Assembly (NCBI GenBank): GCA_029339195.1
Contig: JAPTJF010000338.1
Coordinates: 1 to 64,000, forward strand
Source of the DNA: Micractinium sp. NFX-FRZ
Taxonomy: Eukaryota; Chlorophyta; Trebouxiophyceae; Chlorellales; Chlorellaceae
DNA length: 64,000 nt
Reading direction: 5' to 3'
The position numbers were made by a program, and so were the translations under genes. How positions within the stretch are numbered: position 1 is the stretch's first letter; every line of letters starts with the position of its first letter. This document shows positions 24,401-33,843 of the stretch, piece by piece. Below the pieces are notes generated by a model. It did no database searches. It was not told where the DNA came from and was given only the letters and a program-made list of their open reading frames with translations.

Positions 24401-24905
24401 GTGGAGGTGGCAGCGGCCGCCGGGGACCGTGCCACCGAAGCGGTGGCTGCAGCCAAGGTGGGCCCTCCATTGCTGGCTCACCTTAAGTGACAGCTCTGCC
24501 TTGCGGCCTTGTTGCATCAACCAGGTCTGCAAGCTTGCCTGTGGGTGTTTTGTTCCAAGCTTGTGTCCATCGGCAGCCTTTCTTTTCTTCACACTCTTGG
24601 TGGTTTCTTCACACTCTGCCTGCCCCTCCCATCGCATGCAGGACGCAGGCGCTGCCCTTGCGACTGCTGCCCAGGCCAAGGCCACCAACGCCGCAGCCGC
24701 CACAGCTGCGGCAGTCAGGGAGGCCGCGGTGCAGGCTGCCGCCAGCACGGCCGCGGCTGCTGGCGACAAGATGCAGGTGGCGGGTGCCCAGATCAAGGGG
24801 GCAGGCGTTACGCTGGCCAAGGGAGACGAGGCAGGAGCAGAGGAGGAGGCCATGCGGGAGGTGACTGAGGCAGCAAAGGCAGAGGGCCTGCCACAGGTGC
24901 AGTGA
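21402..24905 (+). CDS. Ala-rich LEA-like protein B
   Basis: Exons are 21402-21550, 21685-21790, 22025-22409, 22578-22669, 22877-22930, 23122-23182, 23562-23687, 23804-23881, 24027-24457 and 24642-24905; all phases fit, giving 581 residues. A short N-terminus with two basic 'KRS' motifs ('QKRSQPAAAG', 'AVKRSRSEAG') precedes long runs of 11-residue-like Ala-rich repeats ('AAQAKAAEVAAAAGDVAAQ') typical of group 3 LEA proteins. Introns 5 and 6 start with GC (22931 GCAAGT, 23183 GCAAGA). A TGTAA at 25068-25072 supports the stop at 24905. However, a good GTGAGT donor at 24900 is phase-compatible with an Ala-rich reading frame at 25391-25502, so a longer isoform is possible. The true start may lie further upstream. 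Role: stress protection, by analogy only. Confidence 0.75.
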
Positions 24906-26081
24906 GTGGGAAGTGCAGGATGGAGCGGAATGCAAAGCTGTTGATAGTCTGGCACATCTGGGGCTTCAGGGGTTATAATTGAATAGCTCTTGCACGCTTG
25001 CACAGCTCAAGTGCTCCTGGAGATGCTCCCATGAGCAAGCACAAGCAGCAATGCATATTTTGCGCGCTGTAATCACACTCTGCCGTCCAGTAAACAGTGA
25101 AGCAGGGATTCTGTTGCTGCCCCCGCGCCTGCACAAGGCACCGAGCTGTAGTGACATGCTGCTTGCAGCAGAGGCAAGACTGGTGGATGCCGGTGCTTGC
25201 CCCTCCACATGCCAATCCCAGGCCCTCGTGCGGCCAGCACTGGAAAATGCGTGTGTGAGGCTGCGGCGAGCTCTGAAGCAGGGCCAGATGGAACAGCGGC
25301 ACAGAGCGCCGAGGTTGAGGCAGCCTGGCTGGCAGACACACGCTCCTGTGTCCGCATGCCAGAAACCCTTCTTGAGCTCTTCTGTGCAGCCAGGTACAAT
25401 GGCGAGAGCTGAGGGGAGGCGGTGCCGCCGCCGCTGAAGCTGCTGCCTCCGGCCCTGCTGCTTTCACACGCTCATCACCCTGGATTGGAGAGCCAGAGCT
25501 TGCGGTGAGACCACAAAGCTCCATCTGGAAGGGCCTGTGCTTGTGGATGCGAGGGCACAGGCGTGCTGGTGCGTGTTGACCCCCCACAGCGGCGTCCCTG
25601 CCGCCAGCGCGGCAGCAGGCGCCGGCGCCGGTTGCTCCAACTGCCGTGGTTGCTGCTTCACGATCTGCCCCCCGCCGCTCCTGCCCCCAACAGTATGTCA
25701 AAGGCATGCGGCGACAGCGAGGGCGCGCTGCTCAAGAGAGAGGAGCGTTCTCTGATGTTAACATGTGCAGGCGGCGAGAGGTACACCGAGGGGAATGCGC
25801 GCTTGTAGGCGTTGGTTCAGTGCCGATGTATACCGAACTGTGAAGGATAGGCATAACAAGGCCTCACACGGTGGGCTGTACTACACCTTTCCTCGCGCCC
25901 TAAACGCGGTGCCATCATCAGCCGTGCGGCACATTGCGGCTGCCAGGTCTGCCAGTAATCGCGCCGCAAGCAAAGCTTTGGGTCAGCCCCACGGTGATCT
26001 TGTCCCGCTCCGGCACTCCCTCCTCCCCTCCAGAGCTTGCAGCAGCGCTCGGAACCTCGCCAGAACCCGGAGTCTCTCACG
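24906..26081. other. Intergenic region with possible extra LEA-like exons
   Basis: Most of this 1.2-kb spacer shows no recognisable gene. An Ala-rich frame at about 25391-25502 (including '[19 protein letters not shown]') resembles LEA-like B coding sequence and has an acceptor before it and a GTGAGA donor after it. I could not connect it in phase to a final exon. A TGTAA lies at 25068-25072. The 244-codon minus-strand frame here has no domain and is probably chance. Confidence 0.4.
25068..25072 (+). terminator. Candidate TGTAA poly(A) signal
   Basis: This copy lies 163 bases after the LEA-like B stop codon, which supports the shorter gene model. Confidence 0.45.
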
Positions 26082-29000
26082 ATGGCGGCGTCCGCAGCTA
26101 CCAGCGAGGCGGTGGCTCTGCAGGAGGTGAGGGTCCTGGTTCGCCGCCAACCCCAGGCCGCTGAGCGGCCCTGCCAAGCTTTCGACGTCACAACAGATCG
26201 ATCACAAACGCGCGCAATTGCTGCCGCGGCTACAAGCAACTCCAGCGGCGGCGGTCTTGGCCCGTCCCCACCTACCGACCGCCGCCCGCTCAAACCGCCC
26301 GGCCTCACCCCTCCTGCCCCTGCCGTGCCGCAGACTGACCCCCTCACCCTCAGCGCCTGGATCCTGACCCAGCAGCACAAGTCGCCCGGCGCGCGTGGCC
26401 GCATGACCGTGCTGCTGAATGCCATCGGCGTGGGCTGCAAGTTTGTCAGCTCGGCCGTGCGCCGGGTGCGTGGGCCCATCACACTGCACGGGTGGCCTGG
26501 CTGGTGGGTGCCGCAGCCACAAGACGGTGATGGCACATCCCAGCCCGTTCCCCTGCAGCTGCTTCCTTACTAATGGGGGGTGGTTGGGGAGGGGAGCTCC
26601 GATTCCCGCCCAGTTGTGCGCCAGTGCCACCGCCTCAGCCGCTGCCGTCGGGCTTCTCCCATGCGCACACACACTGCAGGCTGGCCTTGCGGGCATGATG
26701 GGCATGGCGGGGAGCAGCAACGTGCAGGGAGAGGATCAGAAGAAGCTGGTGAGGGCAGGGAGGGTGGTGGGCTGCGAGGCGAGCCTAGCCTTCTTCTAGG
26801 CTGGGAGTGTGCGGAGCAGGGCGTGCTGCTTCGGCCCCGACAGGCGGCGGGTCCTCGCCTGCGCCCCCGGGAGGGTCTGCTGCCTGCAGGGGGCACTCCC
26901 TGGGCTGCCCGTCACGCTTCCGTTGTGCCCCAGCACTTTCTGTCCCTCTCCCCCCCGCCCCTCCCCCAGGACCTGGTTGCCAACGAGGTCTTCAAGAACT
27001 CGCTGCGCCGCTCCGGGCAGTGCTGCATCCTGGTGGGTGGGCAGGCAGGCAGGCAGGGGACGGCAGGCGCAGGCGTCGTGACGGCGCTGTGCCTGGCCCG
27101 CCAGCAGGGCCGGGGAGGGCGGGCAGGCGGCGCGCTCCAAGGTGCACTCGTGCATGTGGGGCTGCCTCTGGAGGCCGCTTCCCTGCTCCTTACCTCGCGC
27201 CTGTCGTCACGTCTGCCCTGCCCTCTCACGCTTTCCACCCCCGCAACCTGCTCACCCGCCCGCCTCCCCTGGGCAGATCACTGAGGAGGAGGATGAGCCG
27301 ATTTTCATTGAGGAGCCGTTCAGGGGGGACTACATCGTGGTGTTCGACCCGCTGGACGGCAGCTCAAACATCGACTGCGGCGTGTCGGGTGGGTGGGTGG
27401 CGACGGCTGGGGCAAGGTTGTCGTGTGTTTAGCTGTCCCCCCGCCCCTTGCCCTGTGGTGTGCCTCCCACTGAGCGGCCTCAACTAACATCACTTGCGGC
27501 GTGTCTGGCGGGCAGATGCGGGGGCAAGTTGAAAACGAACCCGGGCTTGGCCCCCACCCCAGCTGCATAAATGCTCTGTGCACACGACACCCTGCCTCAC
27601 CGCATCAGCGTGCCCCCTCCCGCTGACGCGGCCCCCTCCCCCCTCCGCTTCCCACCCCCCACCGCTTGTCCCTCTGCGCAGTGGGCACGATCTTTGGGAT
27701 CTACAAGGCCAAGAACCCGGGGTCGGGCAATTACAGCCTGGAGGATGTGATGCGGGTGAGCGGGCGACACATGTCATAGGCTGCCCCCCACAGCCTTCGC
27801 TTCATCCCCGGCCTGACGTATCACTCTCTTTACACTTTGTCATCAGCTGCATCCCTGTGCAACACGAGGCAAAGGGAAATGGTGCAGAGCAAGGCATGCC
27901 CCATCACATACGCCAGACTGACCACCCACTTGGTTCCCTCTCACTGCCGCCGCAGCCCGGCACCGAGATGGTGGCTGCCGGCTACTGCATGTACGGCAGC
28001 ATGAGCTACATGATGATCACCACCGGCAAGGGGGTGGCGGGATTCACGCTGGACCCCACACTGGGTGAGATCATGATTTGTCGACCCCAGGTTTTGCTAC
28101 GCTGAAGCTGGGGTGTCACAGCTGGACTGGCGGGGAGGTGGGGGCGGCCCTGATGGGCGGGGGAGGGGCCCCATTAATGCTGGAGGACGCTTCACACTCT
28201 AGATTCCTGGCCCTGGCCAAGCTCTGCCGGGCTCTGTCGTGGCCCTCGGGCCTGGCTTGGCGGCGTGGCCGGAGTAACGCTGGACCGCATGCTGGGGGCG
28301 CAGGCGTTGTTGTTAGGCGGGGCAGGGTGCTGGGCAGCTGGCATGGCGGGCATGGCGACACAGGGGCGAGGGGCACTGTACGGGACTCCCGCATCAGGCT
28401 GAGCGGCACGTGTCTTGCTTTGGTTGGCAGGACCATTCTCCTGATGACGCTTGCTTACCCAGCTGCTTGGACACCTGCCAGCGCCTACCTGGCCGCCCCA
28501 CGCTGCCCTCTGCCGTCCCCCTCCTGCCTGACCCCTCTCTGCGCCCTCGGCCACCCTTCCCCCCTCCCCGCGCGCCTGCCCCCCCCTGCAGGCGAGTTTG
28601 TGATCACCCACCCCAACGTGCAGGTTCCCTCCAAGGGCAACATCTACTCCATCAACGAGGGCAACGCCGCCAACTGGGACCCAGCCACCACCAAGTGAGC
28701 AATGCCTGGGGGCCGCTCACATTGCACTGCCCGGAAGTGTTGCAGCTTGGGTGGGCGGGGGAGGGGTGTGGTGCAGTGCAAGGCAACGAGGCCAACTGGG
28801 GCGCAGCCACCAGTGAGTATGCATGAGGTGGCCTGCTGGCGCGCTCTGCTTTGGTGGAGGCGGGGATGTGCGGGCAGAACAGTGGGTGCCACATGCTCGC
28901 TTGCCTCAGAGCCGCGCTACCTGTGCCTCCCCGCCCCTTTCTGCCTCCCCGTCCTGCCTGGCATCCTGCTCACCTCTCCCCCGCTGGCCCCTCTCTGTGC

Positions 29001-29811
29001 AGGTACGTGGAGGAGTGCAAGAAGGGGACGTACAACAACGGCAAGCCCTACAGCCTGCGCTACGTGGGGTCCATGGTGGCTGATGTGCACCGCACCCTGC
29101 TCTACGGAGGCATCTTCTGCTACCCAGCCGACAAGAAGAACCCCAACGTGGGTGGGGGGAGGGGGACGGGAGGGTGGCGGGGGGGACAGTGTGGAGGCGA
29201 GGGTTGGGTGGGTGGGAATGGGGGGAGGTAGAAGTTGGAGGCAGGGGTGTGGTGGTGTGTGAGGCTGCCTTGGAGGAGCTGCCGGCATGGGGGTGTTACT
29301 TGAGGTGCCAAGAGGGTTCTTTTTGTCCCCACCTTCTCGGATGTCGACATCCGGACCGCTATCCCCGCTACCCCCCCCTGCTGTCTGCCCCGCAGGGCAA
29401 GCTGCGCGTGCTGTACGAGTGCTTCCCCATGGCCATGCTGGTGGAGCAGGCGGGGGGCAAGGCCAGCACCGGCACGCAGCGCAGCATGGAGATGGTGCCG
29501 CAGAACATACACGGCAGGTGAGGGGCGGCGGCGTAGCAGTCACCTTGCCCTGATGAGGGGCTGTGGAATCGGGGGTGGTGCAGGGTGGCTGGCTGGTAAG
29601 GCTGGAAGGGCTGGTAGGGCATGTGGTAGGCACACTCGTGGGCTGGGCAGAGCAGCGCACTGCCGGCACTGCCGTGCTCCTCAGCCCCACATGGCCTCAC
29701 CTGCTCTGGTGGTTTGCTTGCCTGTGGTGCTGCAGGGCGCCCATCTACCTGGGCAGCAAGGAGGAGGTGGATCTGATTGAGAAGTTCAAGAAGGAGTGCG
29801 GCTGCGCATGA
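26082..29811 (+). CDS. FBP: Fructose-1,6-bisphosphatase, cytosolic type
   Basis: Removes the 1-phosphate of fructose 1,6-bisphosphate in gluconeogenesis and sucrose synthesis. Eleven exons (26082-26126, 26334-26465, 26680-26748, 26970-27032, 27277-27388, 27682-27755, 27956-28064, 28592-28694, 29003-29147, 29396-29517, 29736-29811) give 349 residues, the usual family length. The metal and active-site motif '[15 protein letters not shown]' (Asp about 127 and 130) is intact, followed by 'GTIFGIYK', '[11 protein letters not shown]' and the substrate-binding 'KNPN...[13 protein letters not shown]' region. The acidic Cys-containing redox loop of chloroplast FBPase is absent between 'GIYK' and '[11 protein letters not shown]', and there is no transit peptide, so this is the cytosolic enzyme. 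Introns 5, 7 and 8 contain degenerate copies of the preceding exon end. Confidence 0.97.
27478..27512 (+). repeat. Degenerate copy of the exon 5 end in FBPase intron 5
   Basis: CTCAACTAACATCACTTGCG and the following GCGTGTCTGGCGGG closely match the last about 30 bases of exon 5 plus its donor, which end at 27388-27395. The copy lies about 120 bases further downstream. Confidence 0.7.
28262..28296 (+). repeat. Degenerate copy of the exon 7 end in FBPase intron 7
   Basis: 27 of 34 bases match the end of exon 7 that encodes '[12 protein letters not shown]'. The copy would read '[12 protein letters not shown]'. It lies about 230 bases downstream of the original. Confidence 0.65.
28779..28817 (+). 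repeat. Degenerate copy of the exon 8 end and donor in FBPase intron 8
   Basis: AGGCAACGAGGCCAACTGGG followed by GCGCAGCCACCAGTGAGT matches the end of exon 8 ('[12 protein letters not shown]') with its GTGAG donor. It lies about 115 bases downstream of the true junction at 28694. Confidence 0.75.
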
Positions 29812-30262
29812 GGATGGGGAGGGCCTTCATACGGTCTGAAGTGGCAGGCTGGCAGGCCGAGGTCCGACACCTCCCTCCTGTGATTGGGCCTGGCCGTGGT
29901 GTGCTGTGCCCAAGCTGCGTGTGCTCCTCCAGGCAGCGGAGGGAGCATGAAGCTCCTCCCCCCTCGGTGGTGTGTGTTGCACTGTTTTCCTGCGTTCACT
30001 TTTCCTGCGTTGTAAGCTGCACTGCGCCCGCCCCAAGTGGCAGGGCCAAGGCTGGGATGGGGGAGCATGCAGCCTCCGCCGCCCTGTCCCGCCCAAGTTT
30101 TGCAATTCTGAGCCAGGCTGTATTGACCTGAAGCCCTGTGCACCCCTAATTGCCTGCCGCAATGCTCGTGCACGTGAAGGCTGTCTGGCATGGGGGCTGT
30201 ATCATGCCCTGTTTGCTTGCAAGCTGTGTGTTCATGACATCATCACATTGATGCAGCACTTC

Positions 30263-30267
30263 TTACA
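30263..30267 (-). terminator. Candidate TGTAA poly(A) signal for the ALKBH6-like gene
   Basis: TTACA on the plus strand, 132 bases past the minus-strand stop. Confidence 0.5.
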
Positions 30268-30272
30268 TCGCC

Positions 30273-30277
30273 TGTAA
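30273..30277 (+). terminator. Candidate TGTAA poly(A) signal for FBPase
   Basis: 462 bases past the FBPase stop; the nearer TGTAA at 30011 is an alternative. Confidence 0.45.
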
Positions 30278-30398
30278 TGTACATGAGGACACGCTGACGT
30301 GTGCATAGAAAGCCATGGTGGTGACAAATGGGCATGCAGCGGGAGTTGGCTATGCATGGCTGGTGGCGGGGTGGGATCTGTCAATCAATCGCCCGCCC

Positions 30399-33258
30399 TC
30401 AGAGCCGTATTCCCAGCGAATAGGTGCGCAGCACGCGGCGCACGGTCAGCGAGATGCGCTCGCCGCCGCGTGGCAGCCCCTGCCCCACCTCCAGCGCCGC
30501 CTGCTCCGCATTCACCACGCTGGTGTCAATCTTCTCCACTTGTGCTTCCAAAATGCCGTGCAAGCAGTCTATGTATGCCTCATCCCTGCAAGCAGAGTGT
30601 GCAAGCGAAAGAGTGTGTAAGAGAGCACGCTGGCGTGCACGTTCTCCAGCAAGCCGTGCAAGCAGACCGTGTACGCCTCATCCCTTCAGCCATATATCAA
30701 CAAGGCAGGGGCGGCTTCGGGGCTGGGGGGCGAGGCAGCGGATGATGCCTGGAGCAAGGCTGCCCAGAAGAGCCGGCAGGCAATCAGGGTGTGCGCCAGC
30801 AAGAGTGTGACCGGAGGCGGGGCAGTGGGCAGGCAGGCAGCGGGCTCCAACACATGAGCACAGGGTGTGGTCAGCCGGGGTGCCCCAGGCCACTCATGCG
30901 GCGCACGCTGCCGACCTGAAGATGAGCAGGCTGCGGGGCATGCACGCCACGGAGGCCACCAGGCGGCCAGCAAATTGGTGATGCTGCGGTGCCGTGCCCT
31001 CGGCTGCCGCTGCCGCATCTGCAGGGCAGGAGGGCGCCGCGCTGCAACAGTAAACCAAGAGCTGCAGAGGAAAAGGATCACCACCCATCCTGCAACAACC
31101 CTGCCCCCCTGCCAGCAGGCAGCGCTCCTGGGATGTTCCGCGGCTAGCAAACAGCAGGCAGCTTAGCTCGCCAGTTGCTGCCGCTGCCCGGCCCTGCCGC
31201 TGCGCACCTGTTGCTGCTGCCTCCGCCTCCGCTTCGCTGTCCCGTTTCCGTGCAAACCGCACCACTGCCGGGTGTTCCAGAGACAGGATGGCCACGGCTG
31301 GGTGGTACAGAGGGCCGTCCTCATGCGGCATGATGCCCTCGCCTGGCTGCAGGGAGGAGAGGGGCTGGGCAGGCCGGGGCGGGTGGGTGCGGGTGGGGGC
31401 TGGCGGGGCTGGCGGACAGGCGAGGCGGAAGCAGGGTGGGACGGGCAGGGCAGGCAGATGGTGTAGCAAAGTCTGCTGGGAGAGGCGGGTGAGCCCATGT
31501 TCTTACTATGCCATGTTCTTACTCCCTGCTCACCAACTTCTGCTCACCAACCCACCCGCGTGGTATGTGCCTCCAAACTTTCTCAATCGAGCGATCGAGA
31601 ATTGAGTCAATACAAACCACACCCACCTGGTATGCGTTGATGAGCACATGGTTGGGCAGCACGCCCTCCCCCCACAGCCCGCCCGTGTCCGCCGCCAGCC
31701 GCGCCAGCAGCGGCTGCAGCCAGCCGGGCAGCGGCGCTGCGATGAGGCCCTTCTTGTGCACTATCCCCCCCAGGTTCTGCAGCCGCCGGCCTGCAGGGCA
31801 AGGAAGTGGGGGCAGAGGGGCCAGGACTCACCAGCCATATGCCACCCCAGCGATGATAGACCTGGCAGAGAAGCGCCGCGAGGCTGCAGCCAGGGGTGAC
31901 AAGCCGGAGGCTGCCCGCCTCAAGACCGCCTGCCGCCGGGAGGCCGTCAAGGCGAGAAACCGGTGGCTACACAGCATAGGCCAGCAGATGAAGCAGATGT
32001 GGCTGGCAAAGTGCCCTCAGCGGATGTGGGAGCTGCTGCGCCTCCTGCAGGCAGCACCGCAGCAGCGGCGCCTGCAGCTCTGCGATGCAGCAGGCAAGCC
32101 GCTCAGCGAGCACCAGCAGGAGGAGGCAGTGGTGGCACACTTTGAGCAGCTGCTCAACGGCGGCGGTGCAGTTGCGCCAGAGGTGCTTGCAGAGGTGGCC
32201 TGCCCAGCCAGCAACGAACCATTCCCCCTGCCGACAGCGGAGGAGGTGGCAGAACAGCTGGCAAAGCTGAAGTTTGGCAAGGCAGCCGATGCCCTGGGGG
32301 TAACAGCAGAGCTGCTGCGGGGCGGTGGCCCGCTGCTGCAGCAGGCGCTGCACGGCCTCGTCTGCCGCGTGTGGCAGGGGGAGACGCCCCTTGCGCTCGT
32401 TGAGGCAGAGATGGTTGCTGCCGTCAAGCCCAAGGGCGACCTCAGCCAGCTCAAGTCGCTGCGTCCCATCACCATCATCAGCCTGCTGCGCAAGCTTGTG
32501 GCGCGCATCTTGTGCTGCCGCCTCACAGCCTGGCTGGAGGAGCGGCTGTCAGAGCTGCAGTTTGGCTTCCGCCCCGACCGCAGCTGTGCAGACCCGCTGG
32601 CCTGCTTGCGGCTGATGGAGCAGATGGCCCTTGAGTGGCGGCGGGAGCTGCATGAATGCGCAGTGGATCTGAAGGCAGCGTTTGACAGCGTGCCACGCGA
32701 GGGGCTTTGGGCCCTGGCGCAGGCAGAGGGCATGCCAGCTGGCGCGCTGAGCCTGCTGCAGCGGCTGTACGAAGGCACCAGCTGCTGCATGCGCCTTGCG
32801 GGCGGCCGCAAGTCGCGCAGCTTTGACGTGCGCTGCGGCGTGCAGCAGGGATGCCCTGCCAGCAACCCCCTCTTCAACCTGTTCATCAACAGGGTGCTGA
32901 AGGAGACGCTGGAGGCAGCACCCGGCTGCGGCCCACGCTCATGTTCCCCTGCTTGGTTTGACGCGCCTGGCAGCGCACTGCTGTCGCTTCGATGTCCCGG
33001 CGTCAGCCCTGCCCTGCCCTGCACCACCCACTCCACGTCACGCTCTCTGCATGCATGCAGCCTGCCTGCTTGCCTGCCCAACATTAACCCCTACCACCCA
33101 CACAACCACACCACCCACCCACCCGACACCGTCTTCCAGGCCTGCTTGGAGGCCCGGATCTCTGTGAGCAGGCGCTGCTCCTCGTCAGCACTGATGGCGT
33201 CGGGGATGTAGCAGAGGGAGGGCAGGCTGCCCACGCGGTAGCGCTCCAGATCCCACAT
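30399..33258 (-). CDS. ALKBH6: ALKBH6-like Fe(II)/2-oxoglutarate dioxygenase
   Basis: Five minus-strand exons (33258-33123, 31790-31627, 31346-31208, 31018-30916, 30585-30399) encode 242 residues, the length of ALKBH6. The family core 'LINAYQPGEGIMPHEDGP' holds the NxYxPGE motif and the HxD iron ligands (His about 108, Asp about 110). The distal His is in 'DCLHGI' (about 190), and the 2-oxoglutarate Arg in 'RISLTVRRV' closes the domain. 'VSGRRLQNLGGIVHKKGL' matches the substrate-lid region. Known: ALKBH6 proteins are AlkB-type dioxygenases linked to nucleic-acid alkylation damage; the plant substrate is not well defined. The start ATG at 33258 gives a normal-length N-terminus, but the frame stays open upstream. 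Intron 1 (1.33 kb) holds an antisense reverse-transcriptase fragment, and intron 4 holds a copy of the start of exon 5. Confidence 0.92.
30639..30690 (-). repeat. Degenerate copy of the exon 5 start in ALKBH6-like intron 4
   Basis: On the minus strand, GGATGAGGCGTACACGGTCT followed by GCTTGCACGGC repeats the first about 35 bases of exon 5 (which starts at 30585). It would encode 'DEAYTVCLHGLLE' in place of 'DEAYIDCLHGILE'. An AG precedes it (CTGAAG), so it might act as an alternative acceptor, but its downstream frame does not rejoin exon 5. Confidence 0.8.
31838..32945 (+). mobile_element. Truncated non-LTR retrotransposon reverse transcriptase fragment
   Basis: An open frame of about 370 codons without stops matches the fingers and first palm part of LINE-type reverse transcriptases. 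It has an N-terminal 'ARNRWLHSIGQQMKQMW' linker, 'LKSLRPITIISLLRKLVARI', 'ELQFGFRPDRSCADPLACLR', the first catalytic Asp in 'AVDLKAAFDSV', and 'GVQQGCPASNPLFNLFINRV'. The homology stops before the catalytic YADD box, and there is no endonuclease or poly(A) tail, so the copy is dead. It lies within intron 1 of the ALKBH6-like gene in antisense orientation. I found no target-site duplication by eye. The surrounding long frame (31508-33211) extends into non-homologous DNA at both ends. Confidence 0.88.
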
Positions 33259-33843
33259 CAAGTCGTGCCCGCCGCCTGGGCCGCCGGTGGGGCGCAGCTG
33301 TTTGTGCTGTTGCGCCTGCTGCCAGCCCACCGCCGCCACTCCAATGTGTGAAGGAACTGGGGTGGTTCTCCAGTAAGGGGCGACCTGTAGCAGAGGGGGG
33401 ATAACCAGAATGAAGAAGGTGTGGCCAGCAATAGCGTGGCGGGAGTGAGGCGGCGGCAAGTGGCAGCAGCAGGCGGTGGGCGGCGGCGGCAGCAAGTGGC
33501 GGCAGCAGCGGCGACGGTGGCGGTAGGATAGTCCGCTTGGGCAGGCATTGAACCCTCTACGACTTGACGTTCCAGTTTACCCCAGATCCCTCTTTCGCCT
33601 TGCGCACCTCGCTGGGCAGCCCAAAGAGAGACGGGATGTGGTGTGTCGAGCCCTGCTGCAAACCGGAACAATTAGCAGAGCTGATGGAGCGGGAATTGAG
33701 CCGCGAAATGCTCACAGTTGCTCCATGCACTGGTCGGGACCCGTCCACGAGGGGGCGCCAGAGTGGCACTGGCGGCACACTCAAATGGCGGCTTTCCGCT
33801 CTTCCTGCCTGTCCTGGGCGGCTCCGGGGGAGTCTCCAGTGTC
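33259..33843. other. Divergent intergenic region
   Basis: This 585-bp spacer separates the ALKBH6-like gene (-) from the CCCH/methyltransferase gene (+) and probably holds both promoters. It includes GGC/GGT trinucleotide-like runs at 33445-33525. No named element is recognised. Confidence 0.55.

Larger units (their letters stand above)
29812..30398. other. Convergent intergenic region (FBPase and ALKBH6-like 3' ends)
   Basis: Tail-to-tail spacer. TGTAA signals for the two strands lie ten bases apart (30273-30277 plus, 30263-30267 minus), and an earlier plus-strand TGTAA is at 30011-30015. No gene is seen. Confidence 0.65.

Noticed and set aside
24973..25707. 244-codon minus-strand frame between LEA-like gene B and FBPase
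   Set aside because: No domain, no start context or splice support, and an odd amino-acid mix; most likely chance in GC-rich DNA.
31508..33211. Single 567-codon frame taken as one retroelement protein
   Set aside because: Only 31838-32945 shows reverse-transcriptase similarity. The ends run into exons of the ALKBH6-like gene on the other strand.
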